Shown: piece after piece, positions 36,977 to 45,786 of the stretch
Numbering within the stretch: position 1 is the first letter of the stretch
How the letters are laid out: each line of letters opens with the position of its first letter
Assembly (NCBI GenBank): GCA_016927595.1
Contig: JAFGMI010000037.1
Coordinates: 1 to 64,000, forward strand
Direction: 5' to 3'
Source: Melioribacteraceae bacterium
Lineage (GTDB): Bacteria; Bacteroidota; Ignavibacteria; Ignavibacteriales; Melioribacteraceae
DNA length: 64,000 nt
Translations under genes and position numbers: made by a program
The notes under the pieces: model-generated
The model's database searches: none
What the model was told of the DNA's origin: nothing
What the model saw: the letters and a program-made list of their open reading frames with translations, nothing else

Positions 36977-37825
36977 TCAAACACCTGAGTAGGCGTTAAA
37001 TCCACCATCTACCGGAATTACAACTCCTGTAACAAATTTTGAGATATCGGAAACAAGATAAAACAATGTTCCCAATAAATCTTCAGGTTTGCCGAATCTG
37101 CCAAGAGGAGTTCCGGAAATAATTTGCTGTCCCCGCGGAGTAAGTTCCTTAGTTTTCTCATCAACGAGTAAGAATTCGTTCTGACTGGTGAGGAAAAAGC
37201 CCGGTGCAATTGCGTTAACTCTTACATTAGCTTTTGCAAGATGAACAGCCAGCCATTCGGTAAAATTATTAATTGAAGCCTTGGCGGCTGAATAAGCCGG
37301 TATTTTTGTTAACGGTCTGTACGAGTTCATCGACGAAATATTTATTATGGATCCGCCTCTGCCTAGCATATCCTCGGCAAATACCATTGTCGGCAATACA
37401 GTACCAAGAAAATTAAGATCAAAGACGTGTTTAAAACCATCCAGCTCAAGACCGAAGAAAGAACCATTGAGATCCGATAGATTCTCCGGAGTCATAAACG
37501 TATTTTTTGTCGTTGCATTCGGTGCATTTCCTCCCGCACCATTAATCAGGACATCTATCTGACCGAATTTATCATTGATTTCTTTTTTCGCATCGACAAG
37601 AGTTTCTTTCTTGAGGACATTTGCTAAAATGCAATGAGCCGGTCCGCCTGATTCCTTTATAAGATTGACTGCACATTCATCGCACCGCCCCTGTTTATAG
37701 TCTATCACTGCAACCTTTGCACCGAGACCGAGCAATCCGACGGCAAATTTGTTGCCGAATACTCCACATGCTCCTGTAATTACACATACTTTATCTTTAA
37801 TATCGCTGAAACTGCTATTACTCAT
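36977..37825 (-). CDS. uxuB: SDR-type fructuronate reductase (mannonate oxidoreductase)
   Basis: 282-residue short-chain dehydrogenase. It would reduce D-fructuronate to D-mannonate with NAD(P)H. Landmarks: VITGACGVFGNKFAVGL nucleotide loop, INGAGGNAPNATT, and catalytic Ser-Tyr-Lys in INISSMNSYRPLTKIPAYSA plus AKAS. The long insertion around LNGSFFGLELDGFKHVFDLN matches the SDR-type UxuB known from Bacillus (YjmF) and Thermotoga rather than the unrelated E. coli UxuB. It follows the tagaturonate epimerase gene by 13 bases, the order expected if fructuronate is its substrate. Confidence 0.85.
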   Translation of the reverse strand: MSNSSFSDIKDKVCVITGACGVFGNKFAVGLLGLGAKVAVIDYKQGRCDECAVNLIKESGGPAHCILANVLKKETLVDAKKEINDKFGQIDVLINGAGGNAPNATTKNTFMTPENLSDLNGSFFGLELDGFKHVFDLNFLGTVLPTMVFAEDMLGRGGSIINISSMNSYRPLTKIPAYSAAKASINNFTEWLAVHLAKANVRVNAIAPGFFLTSQNEFLLVDEKTKELTPRGQQIISGTPLGRFGKPEDLLGTLFYLVSDISKFVTGVVIPVDGGFNAYSGV

Positions 37826-37838
37826 AAATGCACCTTTT

Positions 37839-39407
37839 TTATTCCTGTTCGAACGGTTTTAAGTGTTTTCTAAAGTGGTTTACCAATAATTCATAATGTG
37901 TTTCTTCATTGTTCCTGAGGCAGTTTAAGATTTCATCCTTATATTTATTGCTGCCCGTCTCATTTTTCACTGTAAGCACCTTCCCGAATGCTACATGAAG
38001 TATTTGTCTAACATCATTTGAGTTGAAAAGCTCTGCAAGTTCAGCGTCGGTATAGTCTGACGCATCTTTAACATTATTTGCATCTGCTGAAACATGATAA
38101 GTTTTTTTCTCATCCTCATAGAGAGAAACTGAAAAGTCAAGTATATCTCTGAACAGTTCAGGCTGCTTGACAGCAACTACCCTCAACGCCTCAAGGTAAC
38201 TTGTTCCTGCTGTCTTTACATGCGTAACAGCATTTTTAATCCCACCTATTACTCTGTAAGCGGAAAATTTATCACTTCCGGAATGCAGGCTTATCTTGTA
38301 AGTGCCAAAGTGATTTATTATTGCAACGTGCTTTTCATATTCAGTCCTGAATATTTCCGGATCACCTTTGTAATCAATCCCCTTCTCAAAATCACCAACA
38401 AATCTCGGTGCCAGACTTATAAATCTCACACCAAGTCTTACAAGTTCATTTGCAAAAAAGTAATGCTCGAACGGCGTAGTAACAGATTCGGTTTCATCAA
38501 CCGATACTTCAACTTCAAACGGCTGAGCATTGTAGTTGTTTTTCAGATATTCATAAAGCGTCTTTATATGCAATACAGCATTACCATATTTAACATAAGC
38601 GCGTTTGAGACTTAATTCGTCGACGCTTATACTGAACTGATCATCGACTATTATCGGCTGGTCGAGATAGCGTTTAACTGCTGATTGTAGTTTATCGGAT
38701 AGTTTTCCCCAGTTAACCGAAGAAAACTTTTGTGTAAGTTCTGCTTCATTATAATTATCAGCATTATTATCGACGTACTCGCTGGGATCGAATGTAAACA
38801 TAGTGTATCCGGCATTTGCCATAAGGTCTATATCGGCGGTTGTTTTTAAATGATCCGCATCCGAACCCCATGTATTTTTATAACCTTCCTGCATAACCGA
38901 CCATACGGCTGCATCCATTACCTCATCGGGAGTTCTGTTCGTACGGGTCAATTCTCTTATCGACTGCTGTGCAAGAATCGGCAGAAAAGATGAGTTACCA
39001 AGTGATCTTAAATGTGCAGCATTTGCAAGCCCAAGCCTGTCACCGAATCCAAATGAATTTTTTAATCCGATTACTTTGGGGTTCAGATAATCAATATTTT
39101 TCTGGAGTATTTTTCTGTTCGATGTATTCAGCAGGCATTTAATTATAACAAAACCGTCTGAAGCATAAGTGTCCGAAAATTTTATTTTGTTGAAATCCTC
39201 CCAATCGGGCAAACTGTTTTTATCGTAAGCAATAAAAAAGAATTTTTCCGTGTTGCAGAGTCCGAAAAAAAGTATTGAGTTTTTCAATTCTTTAAGTGAT
39301 TTCGGATATACTTTTATCTCAGGACAACCATCTGTTTTATAAGTTAACAGTACGTTGGAGATGCCGCTTGCTCTCCCTATTTTTTCCTTTAGAAGATAGT
39401 ATGACAT
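37839..39407 (-). CDS. uxaE: Tagaturonate epimerase
   Basis: 522 residues of the UxaE family (PF16257 as I recall), which epimerises D-tagaturonate to D-fructuronate and thus replaces the UxaB/UxaA branch. The recognisable block is SFGFGDRLGLANAAHLRSL, followed by FLPILAQQSIRELTRTNRTP, VMDAAVWSVMQEGY, and YKISLHSGSDKFSAY further on. AAAGGCG precedes the ATG. It sits between uxaC (9 bases upstream) and uxuB (13 bases downstream), exactly in pathway order. Metal ligands are probably among the conserved His and Asp of these blocks, which I cannot assign individually. Confidence 0.9.
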   Translation of the reverse strand: MSYYLLKEKIGRASGISNVLLTYKTDGCPEIKVYPKSLKELKNSILFFGLCNTEKFFFIAYDKNSLPDWEDFNKIKFSDTYASDGFVIIKCLLNTSNRKILQKNIDYLNPKVIGLKNSFGFGDRLGLANAAHLRSLGNSSFLPILAQQSIRELTRTNRTPDEVMDAAVWSVMQEGYKNTWGSDADHLKTTADIDLMANAGYTMFTFDPSEYVDNNADNYNEAELTQKFSSVNWGKLSDKLQSAVKRYLDQPIIVDDQFSISVDELSLKRAYVKYGNAVLHIKTLYEYLKNNYNAQPFEVEVSVDETESVTTPFEHYFFANELVRLGVRFISLAPRFVGDFEKGIDYKGDPEIFRTEYEKHVAIINHFGTYKISLHSGSDKFSAYRVIGGIKNAVTHVKTAGTSYLEALRVVAVKQPELFRDILDFSVSLYEDEKKTYHVSADANNVKDASDYTDAELAELFNSNDVRQILHVAFGKVLTVKNETGSNKYKDEILNCLRNNEETHYELLVNHFRKHLKPFEQE

Positions 39408-39416
39408 TTTTCGCCT

Positions 39417-40835
39417 TTAAAGTTTATATGCTTTTTTAACCAAGTTATATGTCAGGTCTTCAGCAATCTTTTTTGCCTCGCTTATAGAGATGATATGCCG
39501 TGCTACAAGTCCAGCTAAAAAATTTGCATCAATTCTTCTGGCTACATCATGTCTTGCCGGAATTGATACGAAAGCCCTTGTGTCGTCATTGAATCCGACG
39601 GTATTATAAAAACCGGCGGTCTCAGTAACCATTTCTCTGTAACGTGTTATGCCTTCAATACTGTCGTGAAACCACCAGGCAGGACCGAGTTTCATGGACG
39701 GATAATGTCCCGCGAGAGGTGCAAGTTCTCTGGAGTAAGTGGTTTCATCCAGAGTAAACACAATTACAGTAAAATCAGGATTATTACCATACTTATTAAG
39801 CAGTGGCTTAAGATTTTTTGTAAACTCAGTTTGAACCGGAATGTCGCATCCTTTATCCAATCCGAACCTGTTGAATACAAACTCATTATGATTTCTGAAA
39901 GAACCGGCATGTATCTGCATTACCAGCCCGTCTTCAGTACTCATCCTTGCCATTTCCATAAGCATGTGCGCAGTAAATAACCCGGCATCTTTTGAATCAG
40001 CTTCGCCGTTAAGTGCTTTATCGAATATTTCTGAAGCCTGTTTATCGGTGAGCTCAATCGTGAAAGGTGAATAAACACCATGATCTGTTGAAGTCGCACC
40101 TAATGTCTTGAAGAACTTCCGTCTTTTTTTCAAAGCTTCAATGTATTGTTCATAGTTTTTTATTTCAAAGTCAACTGCCAGAGAAAGAGCGCTTATGTTA
40201 TTTTTCCAGTTTTGAACTGAAATATCTGTTACGGCATCCGGACGAAAGCATGGAACTATCCTGCCTTTCCACCCTGATTCCAGTATCTTCTGATGGTTGC
40301 CAAGATTGTCTGATGCAGCATCAGTGGTCGACAATACTTCAATTCCGAACCTTTCGAACAAGCTTCTCGGTAAAAATTCCGTTGAATTTATTTTTTCGTT
40401 TAATTCATCGTATAACCTTTGGGCATTATCGCCATTAAGCTTTTCATTTATCCCAAAAACTTCCGTAAACTCATAATCCAACCATACACCGGATGGAGTC
40501 CCGTTAAAGAGATAATAATTTTCGGCAAATATCTGCCATATTTTTCTTGGATCCGTCTCAACCTCAGTTCCGTCAATGGTTGGTATGCCGAGAGCTTCTA
40601 TTTTAATTCCCTGTGAGTACAGCATCCGAAATATATAATGGTCGGGGATTAAGAAGAGTTGAGCCGGATTCGGAAATGGTTTATTATGAACAAATATTGA
40701 CGGATCTACATGACCATGAGGGCTGATAATTGGTAATTTTGCAATTTTACTATAAATTTCCACTGCAATTTTTCTTATCTGCGGATCAGGATTAAAAAAT
40801 CTGTTAGGGTTTAATTCAAACCTGTTATTATCCAT
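39417..40835 (-). CDS. uxaC: Uronate isomerase
   Basis: 472 residues, normal length. It isomerises D-galacturonate to D-tagaturonate (and glucuronate to fructuronate) in the cytoplasm. It is an amidohydrolase-fold enzyme with the metal-binding HGHVDP near residue 39. Further landmarks are DHYIFRMLYSQGI, ILSTTDAASD-like EVLSTTDAASDNLGNHQ, FRNHNEFVFNRFG and PAWWFHDSIEGITRYREM, and near the end FNDDTRAFVSIPARHDVARR. It is the first gene of a ten-gene leftward operon with gaps of 62 bases or less. Confidence 0.95.
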   Translation of the reverse strand: MDNNRFELNPNRFFNPDPQIRKIAVEIYSKIAKLPIISPHGHVDPSIFVHNKPFPNPAQLFLIPDHYIFRMLYSQGIKIEALGIPTIDGTEVETDPRKIWQIFAENYYLFNGTPSGVWLDYEFTEVFGINEKLNGDNAQRLYDELNEKINSTEFLPRSLFERFGIEVLSTTDAASDNLGNHQKILESGWKGRIVPCFRPDAVTDISVQNWKNNISALSLAVDFEIKNYEQYIEALKKRRKFFKTLGATSTDHGVYSPFTIELTDKQASEIFDKALNGEADSKDAGLFTAHMLMEMARMSTEDGLVMQIHAGSFRNHNEFVFNRFGLDKGCDIPVQTEFTKNLKPLLNKYGNNPDFTVIVFTLDETTYSRELAPLAGHYPSMKLGPAWWFHDSIEGITRYREMVTETAGFYNTVGFNDDTRAFVSIPARHDVARRIDANFLAGLVARHIISISEAKKIAEDLTYNLVKKAYKL

Positions 40836-41186
40836 ATAGTGCTCATTTTAATTCTATTATTAAAAGCTGAATTATGGTTTTTTTCAGAATTTCATATTGA
40901 CTTTAGCGTTTACTTTATCGATTAAAATCATATATCGAAATGTAATAATTTTTTCAAACAAAAATAATTAAATGAACAAAAATTTTTTTATTTGAACCGT
41001 TTTAATGTTTAATATTATTTTGTTTGATCCGTGTGCTTGCAATTCACCAATTTTTTGATTTATCCAGTGATGATATCAAATCCGCAACCAACGACTTTCA
41101 TAAGGAATTTTATCAAATTAGGAATAAAACGAGTGTATGCAAGTAAATGACAAATCTTATCTGTTCAATTATGGTATGAACACATC
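40836..41186 (-). promoter_or_regulatory. uxaC operon upstream region with shared motif copy 2
   Basis: A 351-base gap without a gene, very AT-rich. At 40907-40920 the plus strand reads CGTTTACTTTATCG, 13 of 14 identical to the motif in front of the GH43-led pectin operon (27581-27594). On the minus strand 40959-40966 reads TATTTTTG, which fits the TAnnTTTG -7 consensus, but such matches are frequent in AT-rich DNA. If it is the promoter, the shared motif lies just downstream of the start, a repressor-like position. No terminator for the upstream glycerate kinase gene was found. Confidence 0.4.
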
Positions 41187-42308
41187 TCATTTTAATGATA
41201 GTAAATAATCTGAAATTCTTCCGCAATAAGTCTTTAAGCCCTGGGCATAATATCTTATTGAATCCTTTTCCGATTTATACAATTTTTTAAGCTCGAAAAT
41301 TTTCACATTACTTTTAGCCAGTTTTGCAGAGTATGATTTGTTGGTCCCGACCAGCAAAAATATATGTTTATTATATTTTAATGCCTGATCGATGATTATC
41401 CCTGTAGCCTTATTCATAAAACTCTGTTCGTCCAAATTGCCTTCACCTGTTATTACTGCGTCTGAATTTTTAATTGATTCTTTTAATCCCAACTGATCCA
41501 AAATAAATTGCTGCGACATCGTTAATTTTACTCCCGAAATAAGACTCAATCCCAACGCCAGCCCTCCGCCGGCACCAATCATTTCATTATAAAAGTCCAG
41601 ATTATGATTTTTTTTTAATATTGATAAAATATTTTTTACACCTGCTTCCAGAACAGCGAGTTCTTTTTTATCTGCGCCTTTTTGAGTTGCATATGTATAA
41701 CTAGTACCCTTGCCTCCGAATAATGGGTTTGATACATCCATAATGACATTAACACGCAGGTTCAGTTTCTCGGGCAATATAATTTGCCGGGCATACTTAT
41801 AGAACTTCGGTAAGATAGGCAATCCGGCGCCTGATTTATCGTACAGCCGCAAACCGAAAATTCCGGCAATCCCCAGACCAAGATCACTTGTCCCAGTCCC
41901 GCCAAGTCCGATTGTTAAAGCTTTTAAACCGCGATGTATCCTATATATTTTTTTTATCAGCTCCCCAAAATTACCAGAGTTAATGAGTGTCGGTTTTCTG
42001 TATTGCAAGGGGATGGTTTTTAATCCGATAATATCTGCGGATTCGACATATAAAATTTGCCTGTCATAATCCAATCCTGTTCTGACTGTATAAGAGGATT
42101 CATTATAGCAGGTATTAACTTTATAATTTCTGATTTTGAGTTTAAATATACGTCTGCATACTTCTAAAAAACCATCACCGCCATCAGAGACAGGTACCTG
42201 AGTAAGTTCTCCGAGATGATACTTATCGAGTTCTTTTGTAATTATATTTGAAATATCAACTGAGGATGCACATTCTTTGAAGCTGTTCGGGGCGATAAGT
42301 ATTTTCAT
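41187..42308 (-). CDS. Glycerate kinase (GarK/GlxK family)
   Basis: 373 residues of the glycerate kinase type 1 family, which phosphorylates D-glycerate (2-phosphoglycerate product in this family). Landmarks: N-terminal KILIAPNSFKECASSVDIS, QVPVSDGGDGFLEV, GLGGTGTSDLGLGIAGIFGL, GAGGGLALGLSLISG and VITGEGNLDEQSFMNKA. It is the last gene of the long alginate-type cluster, 49 bases after the heparinase-like gene. No tartronate-semialdehyde reductase or other glycerate source is visible in the window, so its place in uronate breakdown is open. Confidence 0.9.
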   Translation of the reverse strand: MKILIAPNSFKECASSVDISNIITKELDKYHLGELTQVPVSDGGDGFLEVCRRIFKLKIRNYKVNTCYNESSYTVRTGLDYDRQILYVESADIIGLKTIPLQYRKPTLINSGNFGELIKKIYRIHRGLKALTIGLGGTGTSDLGLGIAGIFGLRLYDKSGAGLPILPKFYKYARQIILPEKLNLRVNVIMDVSNPLFGGKGTSYTYATQKGADKKELAVLEAGVKNILSILKKNHNLDFYNEMIGAGGGLALGLSLISGVKLTMSQQFILDQLGLKESIKNSDAVITGEGNLDEQSFMNKATGIIIDQALKYNKHIFLLVGTNKSYSAKLAKSNVKIFELKKLYKSEKDSIRYYAQGLKTYCGRISDYLLSLK

Positions 42309-42357
42309 TTTTCCAAATAAATACTGGCTACTTTATACCTTTTATTAATCAGTACCA

Positions 42358-44604
42358 TCAATAATCGATGACTCTTAACTTAATTATTTTACCACAAGAA
42401 AATTTAAATTCATTAAGATCAATTATCCTGCCGTATTCATCTTCTAACGGCATACTGCATATTACAGCTACCGTCTTATCATCAATATTTGCAATTTCAA
42501 AATAATCATTATGTCTTGTGATCAATAAATCAGTTTTATCTGAGAATAGTATTTCTCCGGTTTCTGTTTGGATTTTCCCGCATGAAAAAGTAATTCTTCG
42601 TTTATCTGATTGTAAATGAATCCTATCCTTATTTTTTTCAGCCAGAGTAATGATCCACTCACCAACCTTCAGGTCGGACATATGGCGGTCTATAATCATG
42701 CGTTCATCGAAATGTGCGAAGGGAAATAACAAAGTTATAAAATCATGTTCATCCTTCGATGCAGTATTAAACACACTAGTACCCTTCCCCCTGAAATCAT
42801 CCTGATCAATATTAATGATTGAATTGTTCATCTGCACAATATCAAGTCCGCTGCCGTTCTGGAAAGTAGATCTTAAATGTATATTGTTTAACTCAATTGA
42901 ATAATGCCCCTGCCAGATCTGCTGATAATTATGTGGTGATTCTGATTTAAAACTATCCTTTACAATCCAGAATCCGTCTTTAATAAATATTACTTTGCGT
43001 TTGTATTCCACTCCGATATTTTCGTAAGCATTATGTGAACCGATAAAGACATCATAATTCTTATCAGTCTTCCAAAATCTTGTAACAGGATCAGGCAGAT
43101 CCATCCATTTACCGAAACCTGAACCTCCTTTGTTAGCTTTCCACAACGAAGCCTGAGGGATTGAATCTACTAATGCAACATTCTTTACAAATGAACTTTT
43201 AAAGAAACGGTAATCATCCAGGAAGTATCTTACCTGATAATTCGGCAAAACACAATTGCCGTTCGAATACGCTGCAATACCAAGCATATCGGCATGCTGA
43301 TGATCGGGCTTGCGATCCGATTTCCCGGCATTTATAACCATATAATCGCTTCGGGAAGACCAACCGTTCCGCATAACGTAGTACCCGGTATTAACTAAAC
43401 TCGTTGATTCATAATCCGGAACCGTCGGTTTTAGGTTTTTCAAATATGAATATAATTCAGGTTTAATGAACCAGTAATAAGATTCCGATACGGTATTTTC
43501 AGCAAAGTATTTATATAATTGATCGTTAAATATCAGCGCACCGAGCAGCATCACCGATCCGATAGTATTGAATTCTCCCCATGGTTCGTCAGTATCATCC
43601 TGTAAAACAGGTAATGTTCCGTCAGGTTGAGCAAGCAGTGCCAGTGATTTAAACATTGAGCGAAACTTTTCAGTGTAATTATCAGGTAATACTATTTCAT
43701 TTAAATCGGCGAGCATAAAGATATAAAAATAATTATCTATATCACCTTTATGGTAATGGACTGATCTCTCGAACTGGAAACCATCCGGATTAATTTCTTC
43801 ATTAAGATGACGCGTTAACATGTTGATCGAATGATGGAACCACTTTTTACCTGTATCGAATTCGGGAAACAGTATTGAGATCATTGCAAGAGACATCAGA
43901 CCTTTGGTGTGGTGGTTACCGGAATTAAATTTTTTAGTGCTTTCAAACAGATTCGCCCCGTGCATTAAAAAGGTTTTAATCAGAGTAAGCTGATGTTCAG
44001 TTGAGTAGTTATCAGATGCCAAAAACATATTATGAACAAACAACCAGTTGAATACCCTGTAGCCTGCTCTGAAGTATTCAAAAACATCGTTTCCTCCGGT
44101 TTCGACTTCCAGCCTGCTGTACTTATCATTCAGCGACTTGACCTGATCGATAAAGTAGTTTAGATAAAAGTAATTTTCGTTTTCGTAATAGTACATGAAG
44201 GCAATATCAAGCATCTTATGCTGACGTGCCAGATGTCTTAGTTGATAAGGAGTAATTAACGCACCGGACTTTGATTTAAACGGTAATTTCCATTCGGTCT
44301 CAGCATTGAACAATTTAATATGCTCGTTTGCTCTTTGATAATGCTTCAGTTCACGGTCTTTATACAATCTTTTATATTCATCAAATCTTTCATGGAAGTT
44401 TCTGTGATCGAAGAAAAATCTTTCACCCATTTTATCTTTAAAATGACTGATAAACGAATTTTTACTTACTGATGAGTCGGTGTTTGCGGAGAATATTTCC
44501 AATAATTCTTCATCTGATAATAACCTTGTGGCGGGGATCTGCCCTAATATATTTAGCGAAGAAATTATTAGTAATAAGTGAACAAATTTTAGTTTTCTCA
44601 TCAT
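42358..44604 (-). CDS. Secreted heparinase II/III-family polysaccharide lyase
   Basis: 748 residues with signal peptide MMRKLKFVHLLLIISSLNILG. The helical barrel (about 60-380) includes NSGNHHTKGLMSLAMISILF and INPDGFQFERSVHYHKG. The C-terminal beta-sheet domain (about 400-745) opens with GYYVMRNGWS and carries DHQHADMLGIAAYSNG, the His-rich signature of heparinase II/III proteins. This layout is shared by lyases of alginate, heparin and other uronans, so the exact CAZy family is uncertain. Its start overlaps the phosphoesterase stop by four bases (ATGA). Context favours a uronic-acid polysaccharide. Confidence 0.82.
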   Translation of the reverse strand: MMRKLKFVHLLLIISSLNILGQIPATRLLSDEELLEIFSANTDSSVSKNSFISHFKDKMGERFFFDHRNFHERFDEYKRLYKDRELKHYQRANEHIKLFNAETEWKLPFKSKSGALITPYQLRHLARQHKMLDIAFMYYYENENYFYLNYFIDQVKSLNDKYSRLEVETGGNDVFEYFRAGYRVFNWLFVHNMFLASDNYSTEHQLTLIKTFLMHGANLFESTKKFNSGNHHTKGLMSLAMISILFPEFDTGKKWFHHSINMLTRHLNEEINPDGFQFERSVHYHKGDIDNYFYIFMLADLNEIVLPDNYTEKFRSMFKSLALLAQPDGTLPVLQDDTDEPWGEFNTIGSVMLLGALIFNDQLYKYFAENTVSESYYWFIKPELYSYLKNLKPTVPDYESTSLVNTGYYVMRNGWSSRSDYMVINAGKSDRKPDHQHADMLGIAAYSNGNCVLPNYQVRYFLDDYRFFKSSFVKNVALVDSIPQASLWKANKGGSGFGKWMDLPDPVTRFWKTDKNYDVFIGSHNAYENIGVEYKRKVIFIKDGFWIVKDSFKSESPHNYQQIWQGHYSIELNNIHLRSTFQNGSGLDIVQMNNSIINIDQDDFRGKGTSVFNTASKDEHDFITLLFPFAHFDERMIIDRHMSDLKVGEWIITLAEKNKDRIHLQSDKRRITFSCGKIQTETGEILFSDKTDLLITRHNDYFEIANIDDKTVAVICSMPLEDEYGRIIDLNEFKFSCGKIIKLRVIDY

Positions 44605-45782
44605 TTATCTGCTTTTATGCTGTCAATTAGTTCCCCGTCAGCGCCATAAGATAATATTTCCATTGAATCCCCGGAAAATTCAATAATGTGGAATGCCTGT
44701 AAATTATCCATCATCACTTCGTGCAATTTCTTAAAAGTAGAATTCAATTCATACTGTTTAGTACCTGCAACCGATGTGAGGTAAATAGTGCCGCGCTCAC
44801 CTGTGTGGACCAGTTCATTATTCCGTAAAGGGAAAGTTCTGCCGAAAGCATGATCGTGACCATTCAGAACAAGATCGACTTCATGCTTATCTATGACCGG
44901 CAGCATTATCTCACGCAATTCTGTATTATCCCGTCCTCTGGCAATAGAGTAAACAGGATAATGAAAACAAATAACTTTCCACTTAGCCGAGGATTCAGCC
45001 AGTGTTTTATCCAGCCATTCGGCTTGTAAGTCAAGCGGACCTTTTGAATCAAGAATTATTATCAGAACGTTGTTGTATTTGATTTTGTAGCATGTCTCCG
45101 GAAGCAGATCAACGCCGTTTTCAGGAAATGTAAAAGTTGGTCTCCACAGTTTTGTTATTGAGTTATCAGGACCTCTGTATTCATGGTTGCCGGCAGCAGC
45201 AATTACCGGCATTGTTCTGAATATCCAGCCTCCGCTTTCAAACAACTCACCCCATAATGAATCGTCAAGACCATCGGTAACCAGATCTCCTCCGAATAAA
45301 AAGAAAGCTGAATTAGGGGATGTTTTATATGCCTCTCTTATTACTCTGGATCCCTGCGATAATATATCGTTCTGAACATCACCAAAATAGGTAAATCTGG
45401 TATTCTCAAATTCTGTGTCTGCTGTACTGAAATGATTCCATTCCGACCAGCTATCAGCGTCACCAACACGATACGCATATTTTTTACCTGGTACCAAGTC
45501 AGAAATCACAACGGAATAAGTATAGACTATATTTACCGAATCTATCAAGACACTATCTGTGTCTGCATTGTATGAAGCAGACAATGATAAATCTTTAACC
45601 GGTGAGACAGAAGCCTGGAGAATTTGCGTCCTGGGTTGCGAAGATTTAACATAATTCCTCCATGTAACTGCAATTGAATTAGACGGAGTTTCTGTTAAGT
45701 TAAGTATAATCCTTTCCGGTTCCGATTGCGCAAGCAAAGAAATGCAAAGCAGAAAAACCCAAAAACTAATAATCAGTTTCAT
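44601..45782 (-). CDS. Secreted purple-acid-phosphatase-like metallophosphoesterase
   Basis: 393 residues with signal peptide to about residue 18 (LLAQ). Residues 22-125 form the purple acid phosphatase N-terminal Fn3-like domain (TPSNSIAVTWRN, PGKKYAYRVGD). The calcineurin-like domain has all five metal blocks: FTYFGDVQND, LFGGDLVTDG, AAAGNHEYRG, CFHYPVYS and LVLNGHDHAFGRTFP. A secreted phosphatase or phosphodiesterase of unknown substrate is expected. It is fused into the operon by a 4-base overlap with the lyase gene downstream and 4 bases of spacing to the transporter gene upstream, which is an unusual neighbour for uronan lyases. Confidence 0.88.
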   Translation of the reverse strand: MKLIISFWVFLLCISLLAQSEPERIILNLTETPSNSIAVTWRNYVKSSQPRTQILQASVSPVKDLSLSASYNADTDSVLIDSVNIVYTYSVVISDLVPGKKYAYRVGDADSWSEWNHFSTADTEFENTRFTYFGDVQNDILSQGSRVIREAYKTSPNSAFFLFGGDLVTDGLDDSLWGELFESGGWIFRTMPVIAAAGNHEYRGPDNSITKLWRPTFTFPENGVDLLPETCYKIKYNNVLIIILDSKGPLDLQAEWLDKTLAESSAKWKVICFHYPVYSIARGRDNTELREIMLPVIDKHEVDLVLNGHDHAFGRTFPLRNNELVHTGERGTIYLTSVAGTKQYELNSTFKKLHEVMMDNLQAFHIIEFSGDSMEILSYGADGELIDSIKADK

Positions 45783-45786
45783 AAAT

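Noticed and set aside
38220-38615. 131-residue open frame on the plus strand
   Set aside because: Antisense shadow of uxaE; no recognisable domain.
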